Origin: Scalesia atractyloides
Lineage: Eukaryota; Streptophyta; Magnoliopsida; Asterales; Asteraceae
Direction of reading: 5' to 3'
Length of the DNA: 64,000 bases
Assembly: GCA_947069175.1 (NCBI GenBank)
Contig: CAMTDV010000027.1
Location: 43,971,369-44,035,368 of the forward strand
The notes below the pieces were generated by a model. That model ran no database searches, was not told the origin of the DNA, and saw nothing but the letters and a program-made list of their open reading frames with translations. Made by a program: the position numbers and the translations under genes. Shown piece by piece: positions 11,478-22,147 of the stretch. Numbering within the stretch: position 1 is the first letter of the stretch; every line of letters begins with the position of its first letter.

Positions 11478-12693
11478 GTCCAAGTCATACAATGTCATGC
11501 ATGAAGATAGGATGAATTCCATCCATTTAACCTCATTGTATGGATTCACCAAGCTTAGTTGATGATTTTGGTTGGTCATGAATAAAATAAAGAATATACA
11601 AGTAACAAATAATCTAAATCATTAAATAACCAGGTAAAACTCAAACTAGACAAGTGCATTCCAACCATGGTAAATGTTTGAAGACTTGGTGTAGTTTAGA
11701 CACTTTGTTATTAGTAAGTTTACTTGATGTATTAGGTTCATTAGATTGGAGGTGTTTACACATCAAACTTTCTGGAATGAGACCTTAACTCAAGCCCCAC
11801 AATATGTAAGTTAATTGGGAACAAGGTTTGGTTCATGTTCATCCAAGAAAGGGTTGAAAATGTTGTTAAGTTTGAAAGTCTAACCAAGACAAAATTTTAA
11901 TCCAATTTGGATGTCAAATGTGGTGATGTTGTAACTTAGTTTACCATGGTAAATTTGTGGAAACATTCCTAGAGATTATCCGAGTGGAATGAAAGAATTA
12001 AACATCAAGAAAGAAATAAGAAAGTGAGTTGAAATCTCACTTAAACACTTGAAACTTTATGTCCAAACTTGTAGATTTCTTGATGATTTTGGAGTATTTG
12101 AGAGTAATTTGGAGTTGTGGAAAGTGAAAATGCGTTAGAGGAGGCTTGGTTTTATAGAAGAAAATTAGGGTTTAAGTTTTAAAGAGGTTGGAAGGTGATC
12201 GGAGGAAAAAAGAGGTGGAAAAGCTTGAAAACCGATTGGGTAAAAAGAGAAGTTTCGGATTGACACTGGTCCCGACTAGCACCACTTTCCCCGTCACGTG
12301 ACGCGATGGGAGCTGTTTCCAACTATAAGTTTTGTTCATTTTTGTCCCTGCGCTTTGTAATTAGGTTATTTTATGTTGTTTTCTTGTATTTTACCTTGTT
12401 TTTAGGTATCCAAGGCGTAATTAAGTATCGTAAGAATATGATGCACATAACAAAAGAATTTAGCTTGATGTTCCAGAGTATTTCAACTCTTGGTTTCACA
12501 TATCAACACGTATTCGATGATTGTATGTAACACAAGTAGGAATGTAACATGTATGAGTATAAAGTGAATTTCCTGTATAATCAAACTCTTGGATTACAAG
12601 GTTGGCAACAAAATACGTATACAAGTTTCTAAAAGTAGAGAATATGAATAGAACTTTCTAAATATGAAAAGTGCAGAAATTCAAAGTGTTACA
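11478..12693 (-). repeat. U3/R part of the 3' LTR of the gypsy element
   Basis: On the minus strand an LTR-type start TGTAACAC lies at 12693, just after a polypurine tract. The first ~45 bp match the start of the 5' LTR remnant at 20608. Further along there is a TATA-like TCTATAAAACC near 12160 and a pyrimidine-rich leader, as expected for U3 and R. The far end of the LTR was not found; it may be cut by, or contain, the TA/MITE complex. The 74-codon frame at 12306-12530 has no recognisable feature. Confidence 0.45.
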
Positions 12694-12706
12694 GTCTCCC
12701 ATACTT
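12694..12706 (-). other. Polypurine tract of the gypsy element
   Basis: On the minus strand AAGTATGGGAGAC directly precedes the LTR start. Upstream is the phrase GGACGAAATTTCTTAAAG, which typically precedes the PPT in plant chromoviruses. One T interrupts the purine run. Confidence 0.6.
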
Positions 12707-15218
12707 TAAGAAATTTCGTCCTGAAATTTATTCAAGAAGAAGACTCGGTAAATAGTTGTAGATATTTGGTCTTTATATCACTTGTCACACCCCGGATTTC
12801 CAACCCCGAAATCCAAACACCAGTGAGCCCGGGTGGGGAGTATCGTGACAACAGTTGATAACATCATAGTCAATTAACATGGCACAGCGGAAGTCTTGGA
12901 GTAAAATTACTATTACAAACCGAATGTTCGAAAATACAAAATAATATACAAGCTTGTAATAGAAGATCCACAGGCGGATCATAAATTGTACAAGGAAAGA
13001 ATATAAAATAGACTTTGGGCAGATTTAGGATTTGCAAGATCCTCTATCACTACCGAGCACTTCCGGCCTATTTTCGTATTGTATATGCAGATTAGTCTTT
13101 TGAAAATACGTCAGCTTTCGCTGGTAAATACACCCAACTGACTCATTTTGAAAAGATTTCAAAAATGTTTTAGGTGCGTATCAGCACAAAAATCTTTTTA
13201 TAACTTGGGTTAATTGACCATCCAACCTGGTTAACAGGTTTACATGTTTGTCATACATACGGGGCTCAGCACAAAAACCGAGACACAATTAACGTACACA
13301 CCACTTTGGACTTGAGTCAAGAGTCAATTCCTCCCAACCTTGTGGGAATGCATAATTGAGCGTCTATCGGGTGTATGCCTACACCCGCGCTAAGGTCGTG
13401 GCCATTTCGATAGTAATGAGCCGAGGATATCCAGGACACGGTAGTTAACCCCCGATGTTAATTTATCAAACAAAACTGATTAAAACAGAATATGCGGATC
13501 TCTATTCCGAACCGGCGTTTGATTAATCCCATTTCTGACCAAGCGGTAATAATTTACCGTAACCCAAGCACGTATAGGGGAAATAAGTCGAGAGTATTTA
13601 CCTGAGCTAGTCTTCTTTTATTTTATTAACTCAGCCGTATTCAAAATGAGCTAAGTGCAGATAGCATTTACCGACAAGTCTCTAGTCTGGATTATGGCAT
13701 AAACTAACCAATTAATTACTAACGGTCTTATTTAAGTCATAGACTTATATACCGACTAGCGTACTTGATCAAAACATATGACGCTATTGGATAGAATGTA
13801 GTTTAATCCCAACACCTTGACTTGTTTAATATGGGTAAACTATTAACATTCTGGATTTTGAGACTTAAATGACAAGGTTAAACCCGTTTCGGTTAATTTC
13901 CGTAAAATAGTTACATATACGTAACTATGCGCTCAATAGCGATATCGGGTAACCGGATGAGTCATGGACAAGTTCTATATGCCATTATACTTTAAATAAG
14001 TTAAGATATCAATAGGATATCAACTTGTGTGTTCGTTAAGGTTTTAAAACGAAATTATGCCTTATAGGGGCATTTTGGTAATTTTATACATAGTTTAAAA
14101 ATTATTTGGGATTCTGAGTTTATAACATGTACCTACTGTAAATATGTTTAAAATAAATTTTAAAATCAGTAGGTATCAAGTTTTAGTCAATAATATGGTT
14201 TAAAACCATATTATGCGCCGAAACGGTGCTTATGTCGTAAAATGACGTTTTTAAATGATGTTTATGAAAATTGACATTTGGATCAGATTAAAATGTCTAA
14301 AATATGTTATTTAATATAACATATTAGTAGATAATGATTTACCTTGAAAGATTTGATTAAAACTATTTTATAAGTCACACGGGCTAAAACCATCATTTAT
14401 CGACATAGTTTGAGAACTTGCTTGAAAACTCAGTTTATAACTTGGTCTAACATCCCAAATAATCCTACTTATAATACTACATCAGTAGGAAACTCATTTT
14501 CATGTTTATTATCATTAAAACCTTGTTTTGTTCAAAAAGGACATTTTGGTCAAAAATAGCATAATTATGGAACTTGTGCATAAACTTGGATTCTGATTAT
14601 GATCATGTAATATAACCTCAGAGGGTTATGCTACATAACATTATGATCATAATACAACTTTAGATTTGTATCTAACTAATCTAAATCGGGTCAGAATCAA
14701 AAGTCAAAGCAGACGACTTTCGGTTGCGAACAGACCCTAGAACTGAAATTGACGAGCCGAACATGTTCATACATGTTCTAATAATTATTACAAACTTGTT
14801 TAAGTGTCAAAACAGGTTTCATAACGTATATAATATCAATTTATGATTTTTCTGAAAAATGGTATGTTTGAATTTTTAATAACTTAACTTTGACCTGTCA
14901 ATTGGTCTAGCAAACGTGATCTTCAGGAGGTGCCCTTTATAGGGACTAACACCTACCTTACTATGATCACTTAGCCATGTTCATTTCGAACAATGGCTGG
15001 ACCATAATGGTCTTAACTGAAAGTCAAAGCGTTTACGTAAAATGCTTGACTTTTGGCTATAAAAGCCTATAAACGAAAATGCACAAGGAAGGAACACTTA
15101 CCAGTGATTCCTAGATGCAAAAGAACTATGTTGGATTGCTCCTTTTAGTTAGGAACTTCCAGAGGAGGGAGAAGAGATGAAATGAGAAGGTACAAGTTGG
15201 AATGGTGAACTAATGCAC

Positions 15219-15228
15219 CTATTTATAG
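15219..15228 (-). promoter_or_regulatory. TATA box in the solo LTR
   Basis: CTATAAATAG on the minus strand, followed by a C/T-rich leader (ATCTCTTCTCCCTCC) and about 120 bp on by a splice-donor-like site. This is the expected layout of a U3 promoter with a spliced LTR leader. Confidence 0.5.
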
Positions 15229-15599
15229 TTGGAGAGCTCAAAGGAGGTGAAGCCATGTGTTTAGGGGTGTAAGAAGAAGCTTACAAGTGTCCCAAAACGT
15301 GGCATAGCAGTTTAGGGAAGCCATGGTTTTGATTTAATGGTTTTGGAGTTTTGCTTGGAGACTAAACAAAACTTTCTGCTGCAGACCTGTTCTCGCGTGG
15401 TGCGAGAGACACAGGCCGGGTCTCTCGCGGCCCGCGACCGCCCTTATTTCAGTTTCAAAATTTGACACTTTGACCCCTTAACTTTAAAAAGCTTATAGAA
15501 ACAATTTTAAACACCTTTTTGGCACTTTTAGCCCTCCGTAGCTAATGTTTGTCATACCCGGGATTATGCCCGGACATTGTCGAGCTCTCGGTTCGTTAA

Positions 15600-15925
15600 A
15601 GGCCACTCAGAGGTATAAATTAACATGTTGACACATTTAATCCCTCCATTATCCAACTTTCACATATTCACAAAATTGAACTCTCTCGTCCAACAAACGG
15701 CACGTATGAGAGTTAGGACTTCATGAAGGATCACTCAGAGGCCTGTTACAAGCATGTTGATTCCAATATCACTCAGAGGCTGGGCATGTTGACATATCAG
15801 TCACTCAGAGGCAAAACTTCAAGCATATTGACGTAGCAGTCACTCAAAGGCTAATGATTTAAGCATGTTGACATCGGTTCGTCACTCAGAGGCTTAACTT
15901 GAGCATGTTGACGCCTTTAGCCCTT
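15600..15925. repeat. Minisatellite of about six units (CACTCAGAGG...CATGTTGAC)
   Basis: Six units of roughly 33-60 bp each open with TCACTCAGAGG and close with AGCATGTTGAC-like sequence; spacing and middle parts vary. It lies in the first 400 bp (U3) of the solo LTR in minus sense. Confidence 0.8.
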
Positions 15926-16007
15926 ATTGGTCTTTAATAGACTATATTAAAAATACAACACGTGTCACTATATTAGTGGACACGATTTTACAGGGTGTTA
16001 CATCACT

Positions 16008-17160
16008 CTCGAGTTCCCAAGTAAATTCGGCACCACGTTTTTCTTCCCACTGAATCTTGACTATGGGAATGCGACTACGCCTAAGTTGCTTGGTTCCTCG
16101 GTCCATGATTTCGACTAACTTCTCAACGAAATGTAAAAACTCACTAATTTGTAACTCATCAAGTGAAACTTGAAGTCCTTCTTCGACTAAGCATTTCTTG
16201 AGGTTTGACACACGAAACGTTGGATGAACATTGTTGAGCTCTTGAGGTAAGTCAGGTTATTACGCCACCTTGCCAATCCTTTCGAGAATCTTGAAGGGAC
16301 CAACAAAACGAGGGGCGAGTTTGCCTTTCTTACCAAAACGAATGACCCCCTTCCAATGGGATACCTTGAGGAGTACATGATCACCAAAGTTGAATTCCAA
16401 GGGCTTGCGTCGCTTGTTGGCGTAGCTCTTTTGGCGACTTCTATCCTTGAGGAAGTTATTGCGATTTTGTAGGATCTTGTCCGTCGTTTCTTGTATGAGC
16501 TCGGGACCGGTAACTTGTGCTTCGCCGATCTCGTGCCAACAAATAGGCGAACGACACTTACAACCATACAAAGCTTTAAATTGAACCATTTGAATAATGG
16601 AATGATAGCTGTTACTGTACAATAATTTGACCAATGGTAAATGTGCGCCCCAATTGCCACCAAAATCGATTCCGTATAATCGGAGCGTATCTTCGAGAGT
16701 TTGGATGGTACGCTCGATTTGACCATCGGATTGAGGATGAAATGCAATACTAAGGTTAAGTTGAGTGCCCATTGCAGTTTGGAATGTATGCCAAAGGCGA
16801 GAAGTGGAACGACCATAGCGGCCTGAAATGATGTCGATAGGAATACCATGACGGAAAATGATCTAATCGGTGTAGATATAAGTTAATTTCTCAACTCGAT
16901 AATCTTCACGGATGGGGAGAAAGTGAGCTGATTTGGTCAAACGGTCAACCATCACTCAAATGCTATGGTGACTAGATGAAGTGTGGGGGAGTTTGGTTAT
17001 GAAGTCCATCACTATACTCTCCCATTTCCATAATGGAATTTATGGTTGTTCGAATAAGCCCGAAAGACGTTGATGTTCGGCTTTCACCTTAGAATATGTA
17101 AATCATTTGGATACGAAGGTGACGATGTCTTTCTTCATGCCCGGCCACCAATAAGATACA
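16008..17160 (-). pseudogene. Gypsy integrase with chromodomain-like tail
   Basis: The integrase core C-terminal half is read at 16849-16187 in two overlapping frames. It shows FHPQSDGQIERTIQTLED, the usual conserved end of a chromovirus integrase core, then KALYGCKCRSPICW and a GPFKILERIGKVAY region. Frame 16211-15942 continues with VSNLKKCL and a chromodomain-like tail (VEIMDRGTKQLRRSRIPIVKIQWE) that stops when it enters the solo LTR at 16002. The N-terminal integrase part (17160-16850) is shifted and carries stops. This places the element in the chromovirus (Tekay/Del-like) branch of Ty3/gypsy. It is dead through frameshifts and the LTR insertion. Confidence 0.8.
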
Positions 17161-17308
17161 CGAAGGTCTTGGTACGTTTTTCGGCACCAGGATAAATGGA
17201 GTATCGAGATTCGTGCGCCTCTTTCGTCAAGAGGTCACGAATGTTGTCGCGGTTTGGAACCCGAATTCTATCAAGGTAGTAGAGGATTCCGTTGGATTTG
17301 GATACGAG

Positions 17309-17796
17309 TTAACTTTCCGCACCACACTTCATCTCGTCGTATAAGTTATCCTCATTGACGGATGAGCATTGTGCCTCGCAAATATGAGATTGAATGTCAA
17401 CTTGGATTTGGAGGCAACAAATACTTTTCACATGATTTTTTTGGCTAAGGACATTAGCCACGACATTCACCTCACCAGGGTGGTTGCGAATCTCGCAATC
17501 ATAGTCGTTGAGCAACTCCACCCATCGTCTTTGACACATGTTGAGTTCCTTTTGGTTAAGATATGTTGAAGGCTCTTATGGTCAGTGAAGACCATACACT
17601 TAGTATTATAAAGGTAGTGTCTCCAAATCTTTAATGCAAAAACAACCGCACCAAGTTCAAGGTCATGGGTGTGTAGTTCTTCTCGTGTATTTTGAGTTGC
17701 CTTGATGTGTAGGCAATAACCTTGTCTCGTTGCAAAGAACACAATCGAGACCCTAGTTAGAAGCATCATAATATACGACAAATTCGTCATTTCCAT
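17309..17796 (-). pseudogene. Gypsy RNase H region
   Basis: Two overlapping frames (17796-17467 and 17539-17309) carry the end of RT and RNase H of a Ty3/gypsy pol. Visible are TREELHTHDLELGAVVFALK, a conserved RNase H block (Y..HDLEL.AVVFALK.WRHYLY), and FTDHKSLQHI in the standard spacing. After a frameshift comes WVELLNDYDCEI and a VNVVANVLSQK block, the usual N.VADALSRK with changes. It continues directly from the RT at 17753. Confidence 0.8.
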
Positions 17797-19237
17797 CTGG
17801 AAGTGTGAGGATAGGGGATTTGCAAAGCAAGTCCATGAGTGTTTGAAAAGACTCCTCTTGTTCGGAACCCGAAATGAAAGGTTTATCCTTTTGAATTAAC
17901 AAAGTGAGCGAAACGATAATTCTGTAAAAATTGGAAATGAATCGACGATAGTAACCAGCCAATCCAAAGAATGAATGAATTTTGGAAGGTGATTTCGGTG
18001 CGATCCATTTCTTGACAGCTTCGATCTTAGCGGGGTTGACGTGAATGGCATTCTCGATCACAAGGTGACCGAGAAATTGAACTTCTTTTAGCCAAAATTC
18101 ACACTTGGAGAATTTGGCATATAGTTGTTTAATACGAAGGAGTTCTAGGATTAGATGCAAGTGTCGCTCGTGTTTGGCTTCGGTTTTGGAATAGATGAGA
18201 ATATCATCTACGAACACGATCACAAAATGGTCCAAGTATTGTTTACACACATGATTCATCAAATCCATGAAGACCGCGGGTACGTTGGTCAAAACGAAAG
18301 GCATGACCACGAACTCGTAGTGACCGTACCTACTACGAAAGGCAGTTTTTGGGATATCCTTTTCGAGGACTCAGAGTTGATTATAATGAGAACGAAGATC
18401 GATTTTTGGAAAGCACGTTATGCCTTGGAGTTGATCAAAAAGGTCGTCGATGCGAAGAAGAGGATAATGTTTTTTGATGGTGAGTTTATTAAGCTCACAA
18501 TAATCGATACACATGCGAAAGGAACCATCTTTCTTCTTGACAAAGAGGTCCGGAATGCCCCAAGGAGAAGTGTTAGGCCGTATGAAGACTTTATCAAGTA
18601 ATTCTTGAAGTTGGCTTGATAGCTCTTGCATCTCCGATGGTGCGAGATGATACGGGGATTTAGCAACGGGTGTAGCGTCAGGTACGAGGTCAATACAAAA
18701 ATCGATATAGCAATGAGGAGAAGGACCAGGTAGTTCTTTCGGGAAAACGTCGGGAAAATCACAAATGACTGGAATCTCACTTACGCCTTTTCCTTTATCA
18801 TTCTTTTCCACAATGTGGGCCAGAAAGACAAAGTACTCTTTGCGCAAGTACTTATTCGCATGAGTGCACGACATGAGCATAGGACCCTTTGAGGATTTCT
18901 CATCGTAGACGTGCAGGGTGTCACTGGACATTAGTGGAAGACGAATGAACTTTTCAGAGCAAACATCTTCGACACAGAATTTTTGAAGCCAATCAATGCC
19001 TACTATGATATCAAAACTAATCAGTTGCATGGGTATGAGATCGATCATGAATTTATGTTCGTTGAGGTTAAGAATGCAATCACGAAGAATAGAATCGACG
19101 GTTACGGATTTTCCAGTAACGACTTCGACGGCAAATGATTTTGGCAACTTAGAGCGACTACACTTAAGCAATTGTTTGTATTCCACGGATACAAAACTTT
19201 TATCCATAAGTATCAAATAACAAAGAAGCATATACAT
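17753..19237 (-). pseudogene. Gypsy protease and reverse transcriptase
   Basis: Frame 19237-18371 opens in the protease and PR-RT linker. It includes FDIIVGIDWL, a chromovirus-typical block after the protease, and FPDVFPKELPG at the RT start. It continues with RMCIDYCELNKLTIK and PLLRIDDLFDQLQG. The rest of RT is in frame 18310-17753: FVIVFVDDILIYSK carries the catalytic VDD motif, and FLGHLV with a Y-rich thumb follows. A frameshift near 18370-18310 and a changed loop break the enzyme. Order and spacing are those of Ty3/gypsy (PR-RT-RH-IN). Confidence 0.85.
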
Positions 19238-19372
19238 CGTTTACAAGAAACGTATTGTTGATGACGTCATTGTTGTTTTGTGCTTGAGCGGCAGTGATGA
19301 CGAAAGCACGTCCACGAGGAGCTTGTGCTTGAGCTTGGTTGTTGTGTTGTGGACATTGGTTGCTAAGATGGT

Positions 19373-20494
19373 TTAGGTCACCACATTTGAAGCACTTACG
19401 TCCATTGCTGGCCGATGGTTGATTTTGGTTCTGGTTTTAGGCTTGGTTGCCTTGTGGTTTTGGGTCACTTCAATATTGGGTATTGAAATGCCCAAACCTG
19501 TTTCACGTAGTGCAAATAGGGCATGGCACGTTGGTCGGGTGGTGGTAGCTACAAGTGCTACACTGGAAAAAGTCCCAATGTAGGCTTGTTTGGTTGGTTC
19601 GGAGTTTTGGGTGATGGCAAGGTGTTGCTGTTGGAGAGGTGGGTTTTGTGGAGTTACCACGACGAAGTTACGACTCGAATACTTACGCTTCTTACTGCTT
19701 GAGTTGGTTTTGGGTTTGGAGGGAGTGGGTTTAGTGACAGACCCAGTGGTGGCTTGATTGGTAGTTTTGATGGAGCCTTTAGGTTTGAAGTCTCCATCTT
19801 CCACGTGATCATGGTTAAACTTGGCGGCTAGACGAAAAGTTTTCTCAAGAGTTTCAGGCTCGGCGGCGCCCATGTCATCGTGGGAAGCCGGGGAGAGACC
19901 ATGAATGTACTTCTCAATGGCCCTTTTAACGGTAGGGACTTGGATAGAACATAACACACTAAGTTGCTTAAACCTAGTGGTATAGGCTACGTTGTCACCC
20001 TCTTTTTGTTTGAGGTGCCAAAACTCTTCATCGAGTTGTTGGAGTTCGTGAGGAGGGAAAAAATTCATCTATCATGATTTGTTTCAACTCAGCCCAAGGT
20101 AAGGCGTAGGCGGCATCTTCTCTGCAGATGTTATGTTCGACGGTCCATCAATCGAGTGCCCTTGATTGGAAAACACCGGTGGCGTTGGGGGTTCTAAGAT
20201 GCTCAGAGCACCCGCTCTAACGGAAGGTGACCTCAATGAAGTCAAACAATTGAGCATCTTAGTAGCGATCCGTGAAGGGCACTGGACTACATGATTTAAA
20301 CTGTTAAAAGGTGAAGGTGGACTTGGGAGGGTCAACCTTGGAGTCAACCGCGGCATTAGGGCTTGAAGTGACTTGGATCTAATTCATGATCTCGAGTATG
20401 ACCTTGGCCATTTCTTGGTCATAAACGCCATCATTTTCTTGCTGGAGCTTTGCTTGGAGCTCTTCCTAGAGTGAGAGAATCGACTAGAAGACAT
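19373..20494 (-). pseudogene. Gypsy gag
   Basis: The likely start ATG is near 20494 (MSSSRFSHSR...), read with interruptions through 20356-20084. Frame 20068-19373 carries the retrotransposon gag domain: MNFFPPHELQQLDEEFWHLK and DNVAYTTRFKQLSVLC, followed by VKRAIEKYIHGL. The basic, proline- and serine-rich linker is typical. The CCHC knuckle region near 19520-19370 is shifted. The frame break at about 20070 and others inactivate it. It lies directly upstream of PR-RT on the same strand. Confidence 0.75.
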
Positions 20495-20608
20495 CTACAA
20501 GATCAAATACAACATTATCTCCATTTCATCTTTCTGATGAACTCTTTCTAAATATGGAAAGTACAAACATAACTTTCTAAATACGAAAGTGCAGAAATTA
20601 GCGTTACA
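20495..20608 (-). repeat. Truncated 5' LTR of the gypsy element
   Basis: In minus sense it starts TGTAACGC at 20608. It then shares AATTTCTGCACTTT, TATTTAGAAAGTT and a repeat of the latter with the 3' LTR start at 12693. Only about 110 bp remain before gag, and no tRNA-Met primer site is visible, so most of the LTR and the PBS are deleted. Confidence 0.55.
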
Positions 20609-21012
20609 TCATCTCCAACTCCATCTTTCTAATGAAATCTTCAAACAAGAAATGGTGTAGGGCCCTTGTGTTTTAAGAGGATGTAATCTTGAAGAACTTG
20701 AAATAAATTAAATGTTTCTTTGTGTTTTGATGCAATGATTGTGGACAGGTCGTGCATTAATGGGTTTGAAAGAATTAAATTTCTAAAGATGAATAATTAC
20801 TTACCATATTCAATTAACCATTAAACCACTATTGTACTACAAATTAAGAGTGTAATACATATAAAGTTAGACACTTCGTTGATCTAGTACAACTAAAATC
20901 CTGCTTTAAACCTATTTCTATATTAATATGCGTATTTGGTTTAATCGACAATCACAAGTTCACTGGTTTTGTTTTAGAACATCAGTTCAGTGAGCAACCA
21001 CCAGTGCACCGG
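20609..21012. other. No gene seen
   Basis: AT-rich flank between the gypsy element and the dispersed repeat; no frame or repeat was recognised. Confidence 0.4.
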
Positions 21013-21296
21013 CTTTGGTTTGACTGAAACAGAAGAAGAGAGGGAGAGAGAGGATTGGTTAAGGTGATGAAGAAAAGGATGGTGGGCCCGAGGGTGGTGC
21101 CATGGCGGGGCTATGATGATCGCCGAAAAATGATTGGGGTGAGGGGTGGGTTTGTAAAGGAGAAGGGGTGAGGGTGAAATTATTTATATTTAAATGAAAG
21201 GGTATTTAGATCATTTCACATACACTTAACATGAAAAACTAACATCCGTTCCACGATAGGGACTATCCGAGAAATGAATATGCAAAAGGTGGGGAC
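21013..21296 (+). repeat. Dispersed repeat, inverted partner of 4684-4960
   Basis: See the partner at 4684-4960: full-length similarity in inverted orientation, from CTTTGGTTTGACTGAAAC to GCAAAAGGTGGGGAC. It lies about 0.85 kb upstream of the helicase leader exon. Confidence 0.65.
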
Positions 21297-21859
21297 TATA
21301 GATGTAATTTTAAAAAGTTATGGACTATAAGTAAAATTTCAACAAAATCACATAGGACTATTTAGACATTTTTCTAAAAAAAAATTCAAAATTGAAGACA
21401 TTTTTTGAGTTTGATATTGATATTAGTATGCGTGCTACATGTAGACTATAGTTTGAGGTTGTTAGCTTCTAGTTAGCATTCCTCCTCATGTCCGTCTCAG
21501 AGGTGGATGTAGATTAGGTTTAAGGGGTGTCCATGCTATCTCTCAACTTTGTCTTCGACTTGTAAATTTTTGTAACTTTTTTATCCGTTTTATTTATACG
21601 ATACTTCTGAACGAATATTAAGAAGTAAATTTTAGAATATCCGATCTTAAAAATAAACTGGCTTTTTTATTTTTAATTCAATTCAAAATTCAAATTCAAA
21701 GTATAAAGAAAACCCAAAGTTGATAAGCCCTCATTTATTTAATTAAACTTAAATAACTCATATATAATTGAAAGCCCAATTTAAATTCAACTAATGTACC
21801 TAAAAGCCCAAACTCAAGTTTTATAAATGAAAAGAAAACATTGAGCCGCAAAAGAGAAA
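21297..21859 (+). promoter_or_regulatory. Upstream region of the helicase gene
   Basis: About 560 bp of AT-rich sequence between the dispersed repeat and the helicase leader. It contains several AT-rich words but no TATA box I would commit to. The promoter is placed here by position only. Confidence 0.3.
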
Positions 21860-22147
21860 AAAAGGAAGACAATCGTCGAAGAGTGCCGCACACCACCAGC
21901 CGTCCTGCCGCCTCCCTCCACCAAAGGTATTCTTCTAATATTGGTTTTAGGGTTTATGTATTTGTTCAACAGGGACAAAATTGGATTTTAGGTTAGGGTT
22001 TAGTTACGCTGTTATTGCGTATTTGAATAAAAAAGCTTTCATTATTCACCAAAAAGAAGTTCATTATCTGTTGTAATGAGCACCATTGTTATAAGAAATC
22101 ACGATATGTTGTAAGTTGTTGGATTTTGCAGGTTTGCCCTGCATTCA
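21860..22147 (+). other. 5' UTR of RH29-like gene with leader intron
   Basis: A C-rich, purine-rich leader ends at CACCAAAG|GTATTC (donor after 21926). An intron of about 205 bp runs to TTTTGCAG (acceptor ends 22131). The next exon holds 16 nt before the ATG at 22148. Leader introns of this kind are common in plant housekeeping genes. The transcription start is not determined. Confidence 0.55.

Larger units (their letters stand above)
12783..16002 (-). mobile_element. 3.2-kb solo LTR with perfect target-site duplication
   Basis: On the plus strand the block starts TGTCACACCCCGG and ends GGGTGTTACA. In sense orientation (minus) it therefore starts TGTAACACCC and ends GTGTGACA. The flanks are TCACT at 12778-12782 and TCACT at 16003-16007, a perfect 5-bp duplication. 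There are no PBS, PPT or retroviral domains inside, so this is a single LTR left by recombination. It sits inside the C-terminal end of another gypsy pol, whose reading continues on the far side (12782 leftward). Internal landmarks are a minisatellite at 15600-15925, a TATA box at 15219 and a splice-donor-like CTGGTAAGT near 15105 (minus). Confidence 0.8.

Noticed and set aside
15600..15925. Regular repeat with variable spacers, CRISPR-like at first sight
   Set aside because: Plant LTR context, degenerate units and unequal spacing; no cas genes. It is a minisatellite.
18155..18601. 148-codon plus-strand frame
   Set aside because: Antisense shadow of the gypsy reverse transcriptase.
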